Of a stretch of 64,000 nt of DNA, positions 47,543 through 56,162 are shown piece by piece (within the stretch, counting starts at the first letter, position 1; each line of letters begins with the position of its first letter). The DNA lies in NCBI RefSeq assembly GCF_040581415.1, contig NZ_CP114014.1, positions 4,092,001 to 4,156,000 on the forward strand. Reading direction: 5' to 3'. The DNA comes from Paraconexibacter sp040581415 (GTDB lineage: Bacteria > Actinomycetota > Thermoleophilia > Solirubrobacterales > Solirubrobacteraceae). Under the pieces are notes generated by a model that had not been told where the DNA came from, did no database searches, and worked only from the letters and a program-made list of their open reading frames with translations. A program made the position numbers and the translations under genes.

Positions 47543-48028
47543 ATGGGGATGTCCGAAGAGCTGGCCAACCTCGATTGGGCCGATCACGCGTCGGAGCGCC
47601 TCGCCGAGGCCGGCTACCGGCGCGGCGGTGCGCGTCAGGCCGTCATCGACCTCCTCGCGCGTCAGGCGTGCGCGCTCTCGGCGTTCGAGATCGAGGAGGC
47701 GCTCAAGGGCAGCGGCACCCGCGCCGTGGCCCGGGCGAGCGTCTACCGCGTCATCGACGAGCTCGAGCAGCTCAAGCTGATCTCGCGTATCGAGGTCGGC
47801 CACGGGATCTCGCGCTACGAAGCCGTCCACCCGGACGGTCATCACCACCACCATCACCTCGTGTGCGACGACTGCGAGAAGGTGATCCCGTTCGAGGACG
47901 ACGAGCTCGAGCGGACGATCCATCGCGTCGCCGACCGTGTGGCGTTCGACGTCGCCGAGCACGAGATCGTCCTGCACGGCTCGTGCGGCGACTGCGGCGC
48001 TCTGGCCGCCAAGCGCCGGCAGAACTAG
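47543..48028 (+). CDS. Fur-family metal regulator, probably Zur
   Basis: 161 aa. Winged helix at 20-85 (ARQAVIDLLARQACALSAFE, ARASVYRVIDELEQLKLISRI), then the metal-binding dimerisation domain with HPDGHHHHHHLVCDDCEKV and a C-terminal HGSCGDCG, giving the two CxxC pairs of the structural zinc site. The His-rich run and the zinc-uptake genes nearby (49310-52756) favour a zinc sensor, but Fur or another metal is possible. ATG 47543 or 47549 starts it. It meets the AbrB-type gene tail to tail, sharing CTAG (48025-48028). Confidence 0.88.
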   Translation: MGMSEELANLDWADHASERLAEAGYRRGGARQAVIDLLARQACALSAFEIEEALKGSGTRAVARASVYRVIDELEQLKLISRIEVGHGISRYEAVHPDGHHHHHHLVCDDCEKVIPFEDDELERTIHRVADRVAFDVAEHEIVLHGSCGDCGALAAKRRQN

Positions 48029-49125
48029 CGCGGGCGTCGCCGCAGGGCGAGGATCCAGCGGACCGCGAGCGGCGCGAGCAGCACCATCACCACCACCCGC
48101 AGCGACTGCACCGCGACGACGAACGTCGTGTCCGCCCCGGCACCGGACGCCACGGCGAGGACCGCGTACAGCCCACCCGGGGTCGTCGCGAGGTAGCTGT
48201 CCATGAGCGACGCGGACGTCGCGGCGTCCAGGATCAGCGCCAGCCCGAAGCAGGCGACGAGCAGTCCGAGGATCGCCAGCGAGACCGGCACCAGCAGCTT
48301 GCCGAGCAGCCGGATGGTGTCCGGCGTGAAGCGCAGCCCGACCTGCAGGCCGATGATCCCGAAGCTCGCCTCCCGCAGCAGCGGCGGGACGCCGAACTCC
48401 CCGCCCGGGACGGCGAGGACGACGACCCCCGTCAGGATCATCGGGCCGAGCAGCCCGCCGGCCGTGAGGCGCAGCCGCAGCGCGATCAGCGCGCCGGCCA
48501 GAGCGAGCACGGCGGTCAGGACCCAGCCGCGCAGCGCGCCCAGGATCGGCTGGGCGTCCGCCGCCAGCGCGCTCGCCGACTCGTGGTGCCCCGGGAACGC
48601 CAGCGCGATGAACAGCGGGGTCGACGCCACCACGACGAGCACACGGAGGTACTGCATGAACGCCACGAGGCGGTCGTCGGCGCCGAGCTCCTCCGACATC
48701 CCGACGATGCCCGACGCGCCGCCGGCGATCAGGCCGAGGGCGGCCGTCGGCTCGTCCAGCGTCGTCGTCCGGGCGAGCGCCAGCCCGGCCGCGAGGCTCA
48801 GCGCGAGCGTCGCCGCGCTGACCAGCGCCACCGGCAGCCACGCGTGCGTGAGCTCCCGCAGCGCGGACGCCTGCAGGTAGGCGCCGAGCGTCACGCCGGC
48901 CACTGCCTGCGCCCAGCGGAACCAGGCCGGCGGGACGTCGATGGCGTCCGGCCGCCCGAGGGCGACGCCGAGGCCCAGCAGCAGCGCGGCGAACAGGTAC
49001 GACGACGGCAGCCCGACGCGGTCGAGCGCGAGCCCGCCGAGGACCACGCCCGCGGTGAGCCCGGCCCACGCGGCCACGGAGACGCGCCGGGCGCGGGGTG
49101 GCTGGGTGGTGGGTGCGGACGCCAA
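48025..49125 (-). CDS. AbrB-type membrane protein (PF05145)
   Basis: 366 aa, about ten helices in two homologous halves (LTAGVVLGGLALDRVGLPSS and LRLRLTAGGLLGPMILTGVV; AGGASGIVGMSEELGADDRL and ATTPGGLYAVLAVASGAGAD). The paired ASGIVGMSEELGAD/TPGGLY motifs are typical of the family once annotated as ammonia monooxygenase or AbrB regulator, now seen as putative transporters; the substrate is unknown. The start is TTG 49125 by frame; GTG 49077 is an alternative. It lies downstream of the zinc transporter genes in the same direction. Confidence 0.85.
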   Translation of the reverse strand: MASAPTTQPPRARRVSVAAWAGLTAGVVLGGLALDRVGLPSSYLFAALLLGLGVALGRPDAIDVPPAWFRWAQAVAGVTLGAYLQASALRELTHAWLPVALVSAATLALSLAAGLALARTTTLDEPTAALGLIAGGASGIVGMSEELGADDRLVAFMQYLRVLVVVASTPLFIALAFPGHHESASALAADAQPILGALRGWVLTAVLALAGALIALRLRLTAGGLLGPMILTGVVVLAVPGGEFGVPPLLREASFGIIGLQVGLRFTPDTIRLLGKLLVPVSLAILGLLVACFGLALILDAATSASLMDSYLATTPGGLYAVLAVASGAGADTTFVVAVQSLRVVVMVLLAPLAVRWILALRRRPR

Positions 49126-49180
49126 GGCCCGCCCGATCGTAGGCGGTCGACGCGCACACGTCTGCGCGCCGAACGTCGGA

Positions 49181-49278
49181 TTCCCCGCGCCAGGGGACGG
49201 GGAAACGGACGCTCGAATCCGCTGGGCCGGTCGCGTGCCCGGGCCGCTGCCGACGACCCCGCCGGCCCGACCCAGCGG
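49181..49278 (-). terminator. Two hairpins after the zinc transporter operon
   Basis: TTCCCCG (49181-49187) pairs with CGGGGAA (49198-49204), and CCGCTGGG (49219-49226) pairs with CCCAGCGG (49271-49278). They lie after the last znu stop (49310) and before the AbrB-type gene. Confidence 0.45.
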
Positions 49279-49309
49279 CAGACCCGCCCGCCCCGCCCGC
49301 GGACCGCCG

Positions 49310-50182
49310 TCAGGCCGACGGCTGCGCCAGCGCGCGATCGCGCGGGACCACCGCGCGCACCAGCCCGCCGCCCAGCGCGAGGATCACGTAGACCGCCACC
49401 AGCATTCCGGCGATCGACGCGCCGGCAGCGGTGCCGGCGTAGTAGCTCAGGTACAGGCCGCCGGTGCCGGCCAGGACCGCGATGAGCCCTGACACCAGCA
49501 GCATCGGACCCATGCGACGCGTCACGAGGCGGGCCGCGCTCGCCGGTGCCATCAGCACCGCGACGACGAGCAGGTTGCCGAGCCCCTGCACCGCCACCAG
49601 CAGCGCCACGGCCAGCAGCACGAGCAGCGCCACGTCCACGGCCAGCGGGCGCACGCCCAGACCGGCCGCGCTCAGCCGGTCGAAGCCGACCACCAGCAAC
49701 CGGTCGTGGAGGACCCAGAGCGCCGCCAGCACGACGGCGACCAGCCCGGCGGCCAGCAGCAGGTCGCTGTCGCTGACGCCGAGCACGTCGCCGAACAGCA
49801 GGCCCTGGAGCCCCGCCGGCGACTCGGGGGACAGCGCCAGCAGGACGCCCAGCCCGAACAGGCCGGTGACGACGACCGCGACGGCCGTGTCCCGGTCCAG
49901 CCCGTCGATCCGTCCGGCGACCGCCACCGCCACCGCGCCGACCAGCAGCCCTGCGGCCCCGCCGAGCAGGAGCGGAAGCCCGAGCAGCGCCGCGCCCACC
50001 AGTCCCGGCAGCAGCGCGTGGGCCAGCGACTCGGCGCTGTAGGCGAGGTTGAAGAAGAGCAGCCAGCACCCCAGGGCGCCGCCCGCCACGCCCAGCAGGA
50101 CGACCTCGAGCAGCGCGCGCCGCGTGAGCGCTTCCTGCCACGGGTCGGTCAGCCAGGTGAGGACCGCGAGCGTCGAGTGCAC
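49310..50182 (-). CDS. znuB: Zinc/manganese ABC transporter permease (ABC-3 family)
   Basis: 290 aa with about eight membrane helices. Family segments LGCWLLFFNLAYSAESLAHA, DVLGVSDSDLLLAAGL and LVAVQGLGNLLVVAVLMAPA, ASAARLVTRR are all seen. It forms half of the membrane channel of a metal uptake transporter. GTG 50182 starts 10 bases after the znuC stop. A second permease half is fused to the binding protein encoded upstream, so this operon makes a heterodimeric pore. Confidence 0.92.
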   Translation of the reverse strand: MHSTLAVLTWLTDPWQEALTRRALLEVVLLGVAGGALGCWLLFFNLAYSAESLAHALLPGLVGAALLGLPLLLGGAAGLLVGAVAVAVAGRIDGLDRDTAVAVVVTGLFGLGVLLALSPESPAGLQGLLFGDVLGVSDSDLLLAAGLVAVVLAALWVLHDRLLVVGFDRLSAAGLGVRPLAVDVALLVLLAVALLVAVQGLGNLLVVAVLMAPASAARLVTRRMGPMLLVSGLIAVLAGTGGLYLSYYAGTAAGASIAGMLVAVYVILALGGGLVRAVVPRDRALAQPSA

Positions 50183-50192
50183 GGGCGCCGGC

Positions 50193-50993
50193 TCAGTGCT
50201 CGTGGTGGTGCGCGGGCAGCACGGCCGGGTGGTGGCCGTGCACGGCGCAGTCGATGTCGACGATCTCGCCGCCGTAGGTGGCTTCCAGCACGGACCGCGT
50301 CAGGACCTCCGCCCCGCCGTAGGCGATCTGGCGCCGGTTCAGGCACAGCACCGTCCCCCACCGCCGCGCCTGGTCGACGTCGTGCGTGGCGATCAGCAGC
50401 CCGCGGCCCTCGTCGGCGAGGGCCAGCAGCAGCTGCTCCAGCCGTTCGGCGCTGACGGCGTCGAGGCCGGTGAACGGCTCGTCGAGCAGGACGATCGGCG
50501 CGTCCTGCACCAGTGCCCGCGCTACCAGCACGCGCTGCCGCTGGCCGCCCGACAGATCGCCGAAGGTCCGGTCGGCGTGCTCGGCCAGGCCCACCTGATC
50601 CAGCGCGGCACGCGCGAGGCGCCGGTCGGCCCGCGACGGCCGGCGCCACCAGGCCAGCCGCGAGACGGCGCCCATCAGCGCCACGTCGGTCGCGCTGACC
50701 GGGAAGTCCAGGCGCGAGCGCTCGGTCTGGGGGACGACCGCGCAGCGCGCCGACAGGTCCAGCGTCCCGGCGAGCGGGTCGAGCTCGCGCAGCAGCGTGC
50801 GGAAGAGCGTCGTCTTGCCGCCGCCGTTGGGGCCGAGGACGGCGACGCGGTCGCCCGCGCGCAGCGTCAGGTCGACCCCGGTCAGGACGGGCGTCCCTGC
50901 GTACCCGCACGCCAGTCCCGCGGTCCGCACCAGGACGCGGGCATCGGCCGGAGCCGCGGCCGCTGCGCCCGGTGCGGGGACCGGGTCGGTCAC
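50193..50993 (-). CDS. znuC: Zinc/manganese ABC transporter ATP-binding protein
   Basis: 266 aa. Walker A LGPNGGGKTTLF, signature LSGGQRQRVLVARAL, Walker B IVLLDEPFTGLD and H-loop ATHDVDQAR are intact. The tail is His-rich (DCAVHGHHPAVLPAHHHEH), as in zinc-handling ATPases. GTG 50993 overlaps the TGA of the fusion gene (GTGA, 50990-50993). It powers zinc import with the permeases on either side. Confidence 0.94.
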   Translation of the reverse strand: MTDPVPAPGAAAAAPADARVLVRTAGLACGYAGTPVLTGVDLTLRAGDRVAVLGPNGGGKTTLFRTLLRELDPLAGTLDLSARCAVVPQTERSRLDFPVSATDVALMGAVSRLAWWRRPSRADRRLARAALDQVGLAEHADRTFGDLSGGQRQRVLVARALVQDAPIVLLDEPFTGLDAVSAERLEQLLLALADEGRGLLIATHDVDQARRWGTVLCLNRRQIAYGGAEVLTRSVLEATYGGEIVDIDCAVHGHHPAVLPAHHHEH

Positions 50994-52756
50994 AGCCCCT
51001 GGATCGCGCAACCCGATGCACCCCCCGTGAACCCGCGCACCATCGCGTCCGCGTTCGCGCGCTCCATGCCGAGGTAGGTCGCGCCGGCCGACCCGGCCTC
51101 GCCGAGCGTGTCGCCGTAGAGCTCGCGGCCCGCCGTCGCGCCGGTCTGCCGCGCGATCGCCTGGGCGAGCTTGTCGTTGAGCGAGCTCTCCGGGAAGACC
51201 GCCTTGACGCGCTCGCGGCGGATCAGCTGCGCGAGGTCCGAGATCTCGCCCGCCGACGGCTGCGCCTGCGTGCTCTGGGACGGGATGACCGCGCCGACCA
51301 CGGTGATCCCGTAGCGCCGCGCGAAGTAGCCGAACGCGTCGTGGTCGGTGACGAGCTTGCGCTGCGCGGCCGGGACCGCGTCCACGCACGCCTGGATGCC
51401 CGCGTCGAGCGCCCGCACCCGGGCCAGGTACCGGGTCGCGCCGGCCTCGATCGCTGCAGCCCGCTCCGGCTCGGCCTTCACGAGCGCGGCCCGGATCTGC
51501 CCGACGGCGGCGACGACGTTGCGCGGATCGTGCCACCAGTGCGGGTCGTACTCGGAGGCCTCGTCGCCGTCGCGCTCGCCGGGGACCCGCTCGGGCACGA
51601 GCGCGCCGAGGTCGACGACCGTGGGCGAGCCACCGCTTTGCTCGACGACGTCTGCCATCCAGCTGTCGAGGTTGTCGCCGCTGACGAACACCACCTTTGC
51701 GCCCGCGGTCTCCTGCACGTCGCGCGGACGCGGCTCGTAGTCGTGCGGATCGGTGTTCGGCTTCAGGATCTGGACGACGCGGACGTCCTCGCCGCCGACC
51801 GCCCGGACGATGTCGCCGAGCTGGGTCGTCGTCGCCACCACCTTGATCCCGCTGCCGCCTGACTCCGCGGTGTCCCCGCAGCCCGCCGCGACGAGCCCGA
51901 CGACCGCGAGCGCGGCGAGCACGGGACCGCGCCGCGACCGGCGACCACGGCGCACCAGCGCGCGCCCGATGGCGACCACCGTGAACACTCCCGCGGACAG
52001 GACGGCGATCGCCGCGCCGGGTGGCGCGTTCGCCTCCACCGAGATCCACAGCCCGACGACGCCTTCGACCGCGACGAGCAGGACAGTGGCCAGCTGCCAG
52101 GTCGGCAGTCGCGTGCACAGCAGCCGCGTGGTCGCCGCGGGGACGACCAGCACCGCGGTCGCGAGCAGGGCACCCAGCGTCGCGAGCGCGGCGACCGCGA
52201 GCAGGGCGACGAGGCCGAGCAGGATCGCGTCCGGCAGCCCGGAACGCGCACCGAGCGCCGGGGCCGTCCGCGCGTCGAAGCCGGTGATCAGCCACCGCGT
52301 GTGGAGCAGGTAGGCACCCACGAGCGAGAGCCCGCTCGCCACGGCCGCGAACGCGATGTCGCCGCCGTCGACCAGCAGCAGGCTCCCGAACAGCAGCGTC
52401 TCGACGTTCGCACCCGACCGGAAGACGTCGCTCGCCAGGATCACCCCGCTCGCCAGCGCGCCGACCAGCACGAGCGCGGTGAGGGAGTCGTAGCGGTCCG
52501 CCGCCCCCTCGCGCCGGGCGAGCGCGCCGACGCCGAGCGCGACCAGCAGGCCGGTCCCCGCCGCCCCGAGCGTGGCGGAGAACCCGATCCCGTCCGCGAG
52601 CACGAGGCCCGGAAAGGCCGCCGTGCCGACCGCGTGCGAGTAGAAGGCCAGCCCGCGCAGCACGATCCACGTCCCGATGACCCCGGCGCCGAGCGACAGC
52701 ACGAGGATCTCGACGAGACCGCGCTGGACGAACGGGAGCTGGAAGACGTCGAACAT
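50990..52756 (-). CDS. Permease/substrate-binding fusion of a zinc ABC transporter (ZnuB-ZnuA)
   Basis: 588 aa. Residues 1-267 are an ABC-3 permease (RGLAFYSHAVGTAAFPGLVL, GSLLLVDGGDIAFAAVASG, LGALLATAVLVVPAATTRLL). After a basic stretch (RRGRRSRRG) comes a lipoprotein-like segment LAVVGLVAAGCG (Cys293), then a full cluster A-I metal-binding protein to the end: DPHDYEPRPRDV, YDPHWWHDPRN, LVTDHDAFGYFA and FPESSLNDKL supply the three His and the acidic ligand. The His-rich loop is only a short acidic run here. Such fusions tether the binding protein to its own channel. No stop or frameshift separates the halves. First gene of the operon; a palindrome lies 26 bases upstream. Confidence 0.93.
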   Translation of the reverse strand: MFDVFQLPFVQRGLVEILVLSLGAGVIGTWIVLRGLAFYSHAVGTAAFPGLVLADGIGFSATLGAAGTGLLVALGVGALARREGAADRYDSLTALVLVGALASGVILASDVFRSGANVETLLFGSLLLVDGGDIAFAAVASGLSLVGAYLLHTRWLITGFDARTAPALGARSGLPDAILLGLVALLAVAALATLGALLATAVLVVPAATTRLLCTRLPTWQLATVLLVAVEGVVGLWISVEANAPPGAAIAVLSAGVFTVVAIGRALVRRGRRSRRGPVLAALAVVGLVAAGCGDTAESGGSGIKVVATTTQLGDIVRAVGGEDVRVVQILKPNTDPHDYEPRPRDVQETAGAKVVFVSGDNLDSWMADVVEQSGGSPTVVDLGALVPERVPGERDGDEASEYDPHWWHDPRNVVAAVGQIRAALVKAEPERAAAIEAGATRYLARVRALDAGIQACVDAVPAAQRKLVTDHDAFGYFARRYGITVVGAVIPSQSTQAQPSAGEISDLAQLIRRERVKAVFPESSLNDKLAQAIARQTGATAGRELYGDTLGEAGSAGATYLGMERANADAMVRGFTGGASGCAIQGL

Positions 52757-52781
52757 CGCGCGCCGGAGCGTAGCAACGAAT

Positions 52782-52794
52782 GAGAACGTGTCTC
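52782..52794 (-). promoter_or_regulatory. Candidate Zur site before the zinc transporter operon
   Basis: GAGAACGTGTCTC is an imperfect palindrome (GAGA...TCTC) in an AT-richer patch 26 bases before the start of the fusion gene. Fur-family sites in actinobacteria are AT-rich palindromes of about 15-19 bp, so the match is weak. Confidence 0.3.
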
Positions 52795-52851
52795 GTCTTC
52801 TCGGGCGCGGGGCGCTGTCGGGCTGTGGCGCACGGGCGCCCGTCGCCCGGT

Positions 52852-52857
52852 TACCCT
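52852..52857 (+). promoter_or_regulatory. -10 hexamer for a leaderless P60 lipoprotein transcript
   Basis: TACCCT ends 7 bases before ATG 52865. Confidence 0.35.
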
Positions 52858-52864
52858 TGCCGCG

Positions 52865-53692
52865 ATGAGCATGTGCAGCAGAGCAACGTCGGCCCTCACC
52901 GCTGCGCTGGCCCTCGGCGCCCTCGCCACGGGCTGCGGCTCAGCCGATGAGAAGACCAAGACCCAGGCGCGCGCGTCCGCGCCCGACTCGGGGCAGACCG
53001 GGACGAGCCAGCGCGCGTCGGTCCCGATCCGCGACCAGGCCGAGGCCGACCAGGCGTTCGTCACGCCGCGCGGCACGAAGCTCACGAAGAAGGCGCCGGC
53101 GCCCGGCGCCGCCAAGGCCGCCGCGAAGAAGGCCGTCGCCAAGACGGCCGCCAGCGGCAGCTTCGGTGAGACCGCGGACAACTTCATCTCCCCCGGGGCC
53201 CCGTCCGACGCCGAGATCGCCGCCGAGCTCAGGCAGATGGAAGCGGTCCAGAAGCAGTCGGCCAAGTCGGGCGGCAATGGCCACGGCATCCGCCTGAACC
53301 CGGACGGTACCGCGACCGTCGCGCCGGACGTCCCGGCAGCCGTCGCGCGTATCGTCGCCGGGGCGAACGCCATCGCGAAGTTCCCGTACGTGTACGGCGG
53401 CGGACACGGATCGTTCGTGGACACGGCCTACGACTGCTCGGGGTCGCTCAGCTACGCCCTCGCGGCGGGCGGTCTGCTGACCACGACGAAGACGTCCGGC
53501 GAGCTCGCGCTGACCGGCGAGAAGGGCCCCGGCGAGTGGGTCACGATCTACGCCAACGCCGGGCACACCTTCATGGTCGTCGACGGCCTGCGGTACGACA
53601 CCAGCGGCCGCAGCGGCCCGCGCGGCTCGCGCTGGCAGACCGCCCCGCGGTCGACCAAGGGCTTCGCCGTCGTCCATCCGCCCGGGCTGTAG
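52865..53692 (+). CDS. NlpC/P60-type hydrolase, predicted lipoprotein
   Basis: 275 aa. A type II signal ends in GALATGCG (Cys24). A low-complexity Ala/Lys region (30-100) and a helix (SDAEIAAELRQMEAVQKQ) lead to the C-terminal catalytic domain with YGGGHGSFVDTAYDCSGS (Cys191) and NAGHTFMVV (His234). This domain is closely similar to the one at 43625-44521, including the closing GSRWQ...HPxGL. Likely a cell-wall peptidase. ATG 52865 start; the SSI-like gene follows 4 bases after the stop, so the two are co-transcribed. Confidence 0.87.
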   Translation: MSMCSRATSALTAALALGALATGCGSADEKTKTQARASAPDSGQTGTSQRASVPIRDQAEADQAFVTPRGTKLTKKAPAPGAAKAAAKKAVAKTAASGSFGETADNFISPGAPSDAEIAAELRQMEAVQKQSAKSGGNGHGIRLNPDGTATVAPDVPAAVARIVAGANAIAKFPYVYGGGHGSFVDTAYDCSGSLSYALAAGGLLTTTKTSGELALTGEKGPGEWVTIYANAGHTFMVVDGLRYDTSGRSGPRGSRWQTAPRSTKGFAVVHPPGL

Positions 53693-53696
53693 CCGG

Positions 53697-54164
53697 ATGC
53701 CCGCTGCCGCCGCCGTCCGGCCGGCGCTGCTGCTGCTCGCGACCGCGATCGCAGTCGCTGTCGCCACGGTGGTCGCCGTCGCGACCCTGACGACGACCGC
53801 TGCAGGCGCGGCGGCCAAGCCCGTCGTCCGGCTCACCGTCACGTACGACGCGGGCCCGCAGGCCGCAGCGAGGACGGCGACCGTCCGCTGCGGCCGCAAG
53901 GCGACAGCGACCGGGTTCCTGCGCACCACCGCCACCCGCGCCTGCCGTGTCGCCCGCGCGCAGGCGAAGTTCCTGGGGACCAAGCCGGCCCGGGACCGGG
54001 CCTGCACCCTGATCTACGGCGGCCCGCAGACCGGGCGCGTGCGCGGGACGATCGGCAGTCGCAAGGTCGACCGTGCCTTCTCGCGAGCCGACGGCTGCCA
54101 GATCGCCGACTGGACCACGGTCGAGGGCCTGCTGCCCCGGACGCCTGGCGCCGCGGCGCCCTGA
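53697..54164 (+). CDS. Secreted subtilisin-inhibitor-like (SSI family) protein
   Basis: 155 aa. N-terminal signal/anchor helix (VRPALLLLATAIAVAVATVV). The mature part follows the SSI pattern: TVTYDAG, TATVRCG, RACRVARAQ, then RACTLIYGGPQTGRVRGTIG and DRAFSRADGCQIADW, with four cysteines spaced for two disulfides. Streptomyces SSI proteins inhibit secreted serine proteases; the reactive-site residues are not clear here, so it may be a non-inhibitory relative. It starts 4 bases after the P60 lipoprotein gene and may protect or control wall or peptide hydrolases. Confidence 0.8.
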   Translation: MPAAAAVRPALLLLATAIAVAVATVVAVATLTTTAAGAAAKPVVRLTVTYDAGPQAAARTATVRCGRKATATGFLRTTATRACRVARAQAKFLGTKPARDRACTLIYGGPQTGRVRGTIGSRKVDRAFSRADGCQIADWTTVEGLLPRTPGAAAP

Positions 54165-54250
54165 CCCGGCTTCGCCCCGCCGGCGGACACCGGACCGCCG
54201 AACGCCGGCGCCAGCAGGCCGCGCTCCTTCGCGGCGCGATCGGACAGCGG

Positions 54251-55981
54251 TCAGGGCGGCGTGAGCTTCGACGCGTCGCGCACCGCGCGGACGAAGACCG
54301 GCGTCGCGCGGACCGGCGCGGCCTTCGGACCGGTGATCGCGGTCAGGCGGTAGAGCGCGGGCTTCTTCAGCGGCACCCCAGCGGCGAACCGCGTTCCGGT
54401 GACCGCCGCCCGCACCTCCCCGGCCCCCACCCAGCGCCCACCGGCCTCCTGCCGCTCGACGAGGACGCGGACCACGCCGGAGGGCCCGACCGTGCCGGTC
54501 ATCGCGACCTTCTTCCCGGCCAGGACCCGCGAGCGCTCGCCCGGGGCGGTGACCGCGACCGTCCGCACCAGCCCGACGCTGACCGGCGCCGACCGCGCCC
54601 GCCCGGCGTTCCCCGGCGCCAACTGCGCGACCGCGCGCAGCGGCGACGCCCGCTTCCACGTGACTCGGGACTCGTAGCGGCCGTCCGCCCCGCTCGTCGC
54701 GACCGCCACGCGGACCCACGTGCCGGCGGACGTCTGCTTCTGCACGCTGATGGCGATTCCGGCGGCCGGCGTCCCGTCGCCGTGCGTCACGGCACCGTTG
54801 AGGACCGCGTCCTGCCCGTAGGCGACGGCGGGCTCGGCGGCGACCAGGGTCGCGACGCCCACGGGCGCCACCGGGACCCCCGGCGTGGCGGCGGCCACCC
54901 GGGCGCGCAGGTCGTCGAGCTGGTCGTAGAGGGCGTCGCCGGGGCAGGCGGTCTTGCAGCCGTCCCGGTGCCCGCAGACGCGCGGCAGCGTCACCGTCTG
55001 TCCGTACGGGTAGCGGTTCTCGCTGCCGCCCCCGGAGATCAGCGGCACCGTCCCCACCGCCGGGACGCCGTGCAGCCCGAGCTTCCACGCGATGAGACGG
55101 GTCAGCGCGGCCATGCCGGCCGCCGGGAACGGCGTCGCGGCGAAGTCGCCGATCGTCGCCATCCCGGTCGACTGGCTGTTCCAGCCGCCGGCCTGCGCAC
55201 CGATGACGGCACGGTCGATGCCGCCCGCGCGGCCCTCGAAGATCTGCCCGTAGCGGTCGACCAGGAAGTTGTAGCCGATGTCGTTCCAGCCGTTCGAGTC
55301 GCGGTGGTACTTGGCGATCGCCAGGACGATCCGGGCGCTGTCCTCGGGCGCGTAGGTGTTCGCCGACACGGTGTGGTGGACGAACGCCACGCTGATCGCG
55401 CCGTAGCTCGGGGACGCCCGGGGCGGGACCGCACCGGCCCCCCACGCGGCGCGCGGGACGATCGGCGGGGCGCCGGCCTGGCGGGTGACGGCCGTCGCAG
55501 CGCGGACGCCCGCACGCCGGGCGGGGCTCGACACCGCCGCCGCCGGCGCCGTGATCAGCTGCAGCCGGCCGCCGCGGACCGCGCGGCGGGCGCGCAGCTG
55601 CAGCTCGTCGGCGCCGCCGGCCCAGACCGGGTCGGACGCCGCCTGCGCCCGCGGGTGGTCGGGGGCGTGGTCGGCACCGGAGCCGAGCGGGACCCACGGG
55701 CTCCAGCGTCCGCCTGTCCGGCGCACCCGCAGCTCGGCGGCGGTACCGCGCAGGTCCGCCCCGCGCAGGCCGACCAGGTCGAAGGCCTCCGGTGCACGGA
55801 CCACGACACCGGCCCGGCCACCCCCGGGAACCGCTCCGCGCGGCAGCGCGAGCCCCGCGGTCCGCACCCGCGCGGCCGCCGCCGACCCGGGCGCCGGGAC
55901 GCCGACGAGCAGGCCCAGACCGCCGGTGGCGCCCAGCGCAAGGACGCGACGCCGGGTCAGGCCGCGGGCGAAACCGTCCAT
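54251..55981 (-). CDS. Tat-exported N-acetylmuramoyl-L-alanine amidase (PGRP/Amidase_2)
   Basis: 576 aa. N-terminal TRRRVLALGATGGLGLLVG is a twin-arginine signal. A beta domain (about 40-150) precedes the PGRP/amidase domain: PPIVPRAAWGAG, VAFVHHTVSANTY (zinc His), IGYNFLVDRYGQIFEGRAGG, IGDFAATPFP and VCGHRDGCKTACPGD (zinc His and Cys). The last 190 residues hold two Ig/Big-like beta modules. It would cut the amide between muramic acid and L-Ala. ATG 55981 has GGAG 8 bases upstream. Divergent from the M14 peptidase gene. Confidence 0.93.
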   Translation of the reverse strand: MDGFARGLTRRRVLALGATGGLGLLVGVPAPGSAAAARVRTAGLALPRGAVPGGGRAGVVVRAPEAFDLVGLRGADLRGTAAELRVRRTGGRWSPWVPLGSGADHAPDHPRAQAASDPVWAGGADELQLRARRAVRGGRLQLITAPAAAVSSPARRAGVRAATAVTRQAGAPPIVPRAAWGAGAVPPRASPSYGAISVAFVHHTVSANTYAPEDSARIVLAIAKYHRDSNGWNDIGYNFLVDRYGQIFEGRAGGIDRAVIGAQAGGWNSQSTGMATIGDFAATPFPAAGMAALTRLIAWKLGLHGVPAVGTVPLISGGGSENRYPYGQTVTLPRVCGHRDGCKTACPGDALYDQLDDLRARVAAATPGVPVAPVGVATLVAAEPAVAYGQDAVLNGAVTHGDGTPAAGIAISVQKQTSAGTWVRVAVATSGADGRYESRVTWKRASPLRAVAQLAPGNAGRARSAPVSVGLVRTVAVTAPGERSRVLAGKKVAMTGTVGPSGVVRVLVERQEAGGRWVGAGEVRAAVTGTRFAAGVPLKKPALYRLTAITGPKAAPVRATPVFVRAVRDASKLTPP

Positions 55982-56026
55982 GTCACCGCTCCGGTCCATC
56001 GTCGCAAGGACCCGTTTCGGCGCCCA

Positions 56027-56054
56027 GGGTTGCGGACCCTGCCCCCTGCAACCC
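56027..56054. promoter_or_regulatory. Inverted repeat GGGTTGC...GCAACCC in a divergent region
   Basis: GGGTTGC (56027-56033) faces GCAACCC (56048-56054). The longer word GGGTTGCGGAYCC also occurs at 31771-31783, again between divergent genes for secreted proteins, followed there by two GCAACCG words. Possible common operator. Confidence 0.35.
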
Positions 56055-56162
56055 GCCACCCAGCCACGCGGCTGGACCGATGGTCGAGTGCCGGCGCGCA
56101 CATTCCTGCGCAGCCGAGGCGTGTGAACGCCAGTTTGCGGCCCGCGGGTCGTTGACGTCCGC

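Noticed and set aside
48025..49125. AbrB-type DNA-binding regulator or ammonia monooxygenase
   Set aside because: The protein has about ten membrane helices in two repeats; those names are legacy labels for this membrane family.
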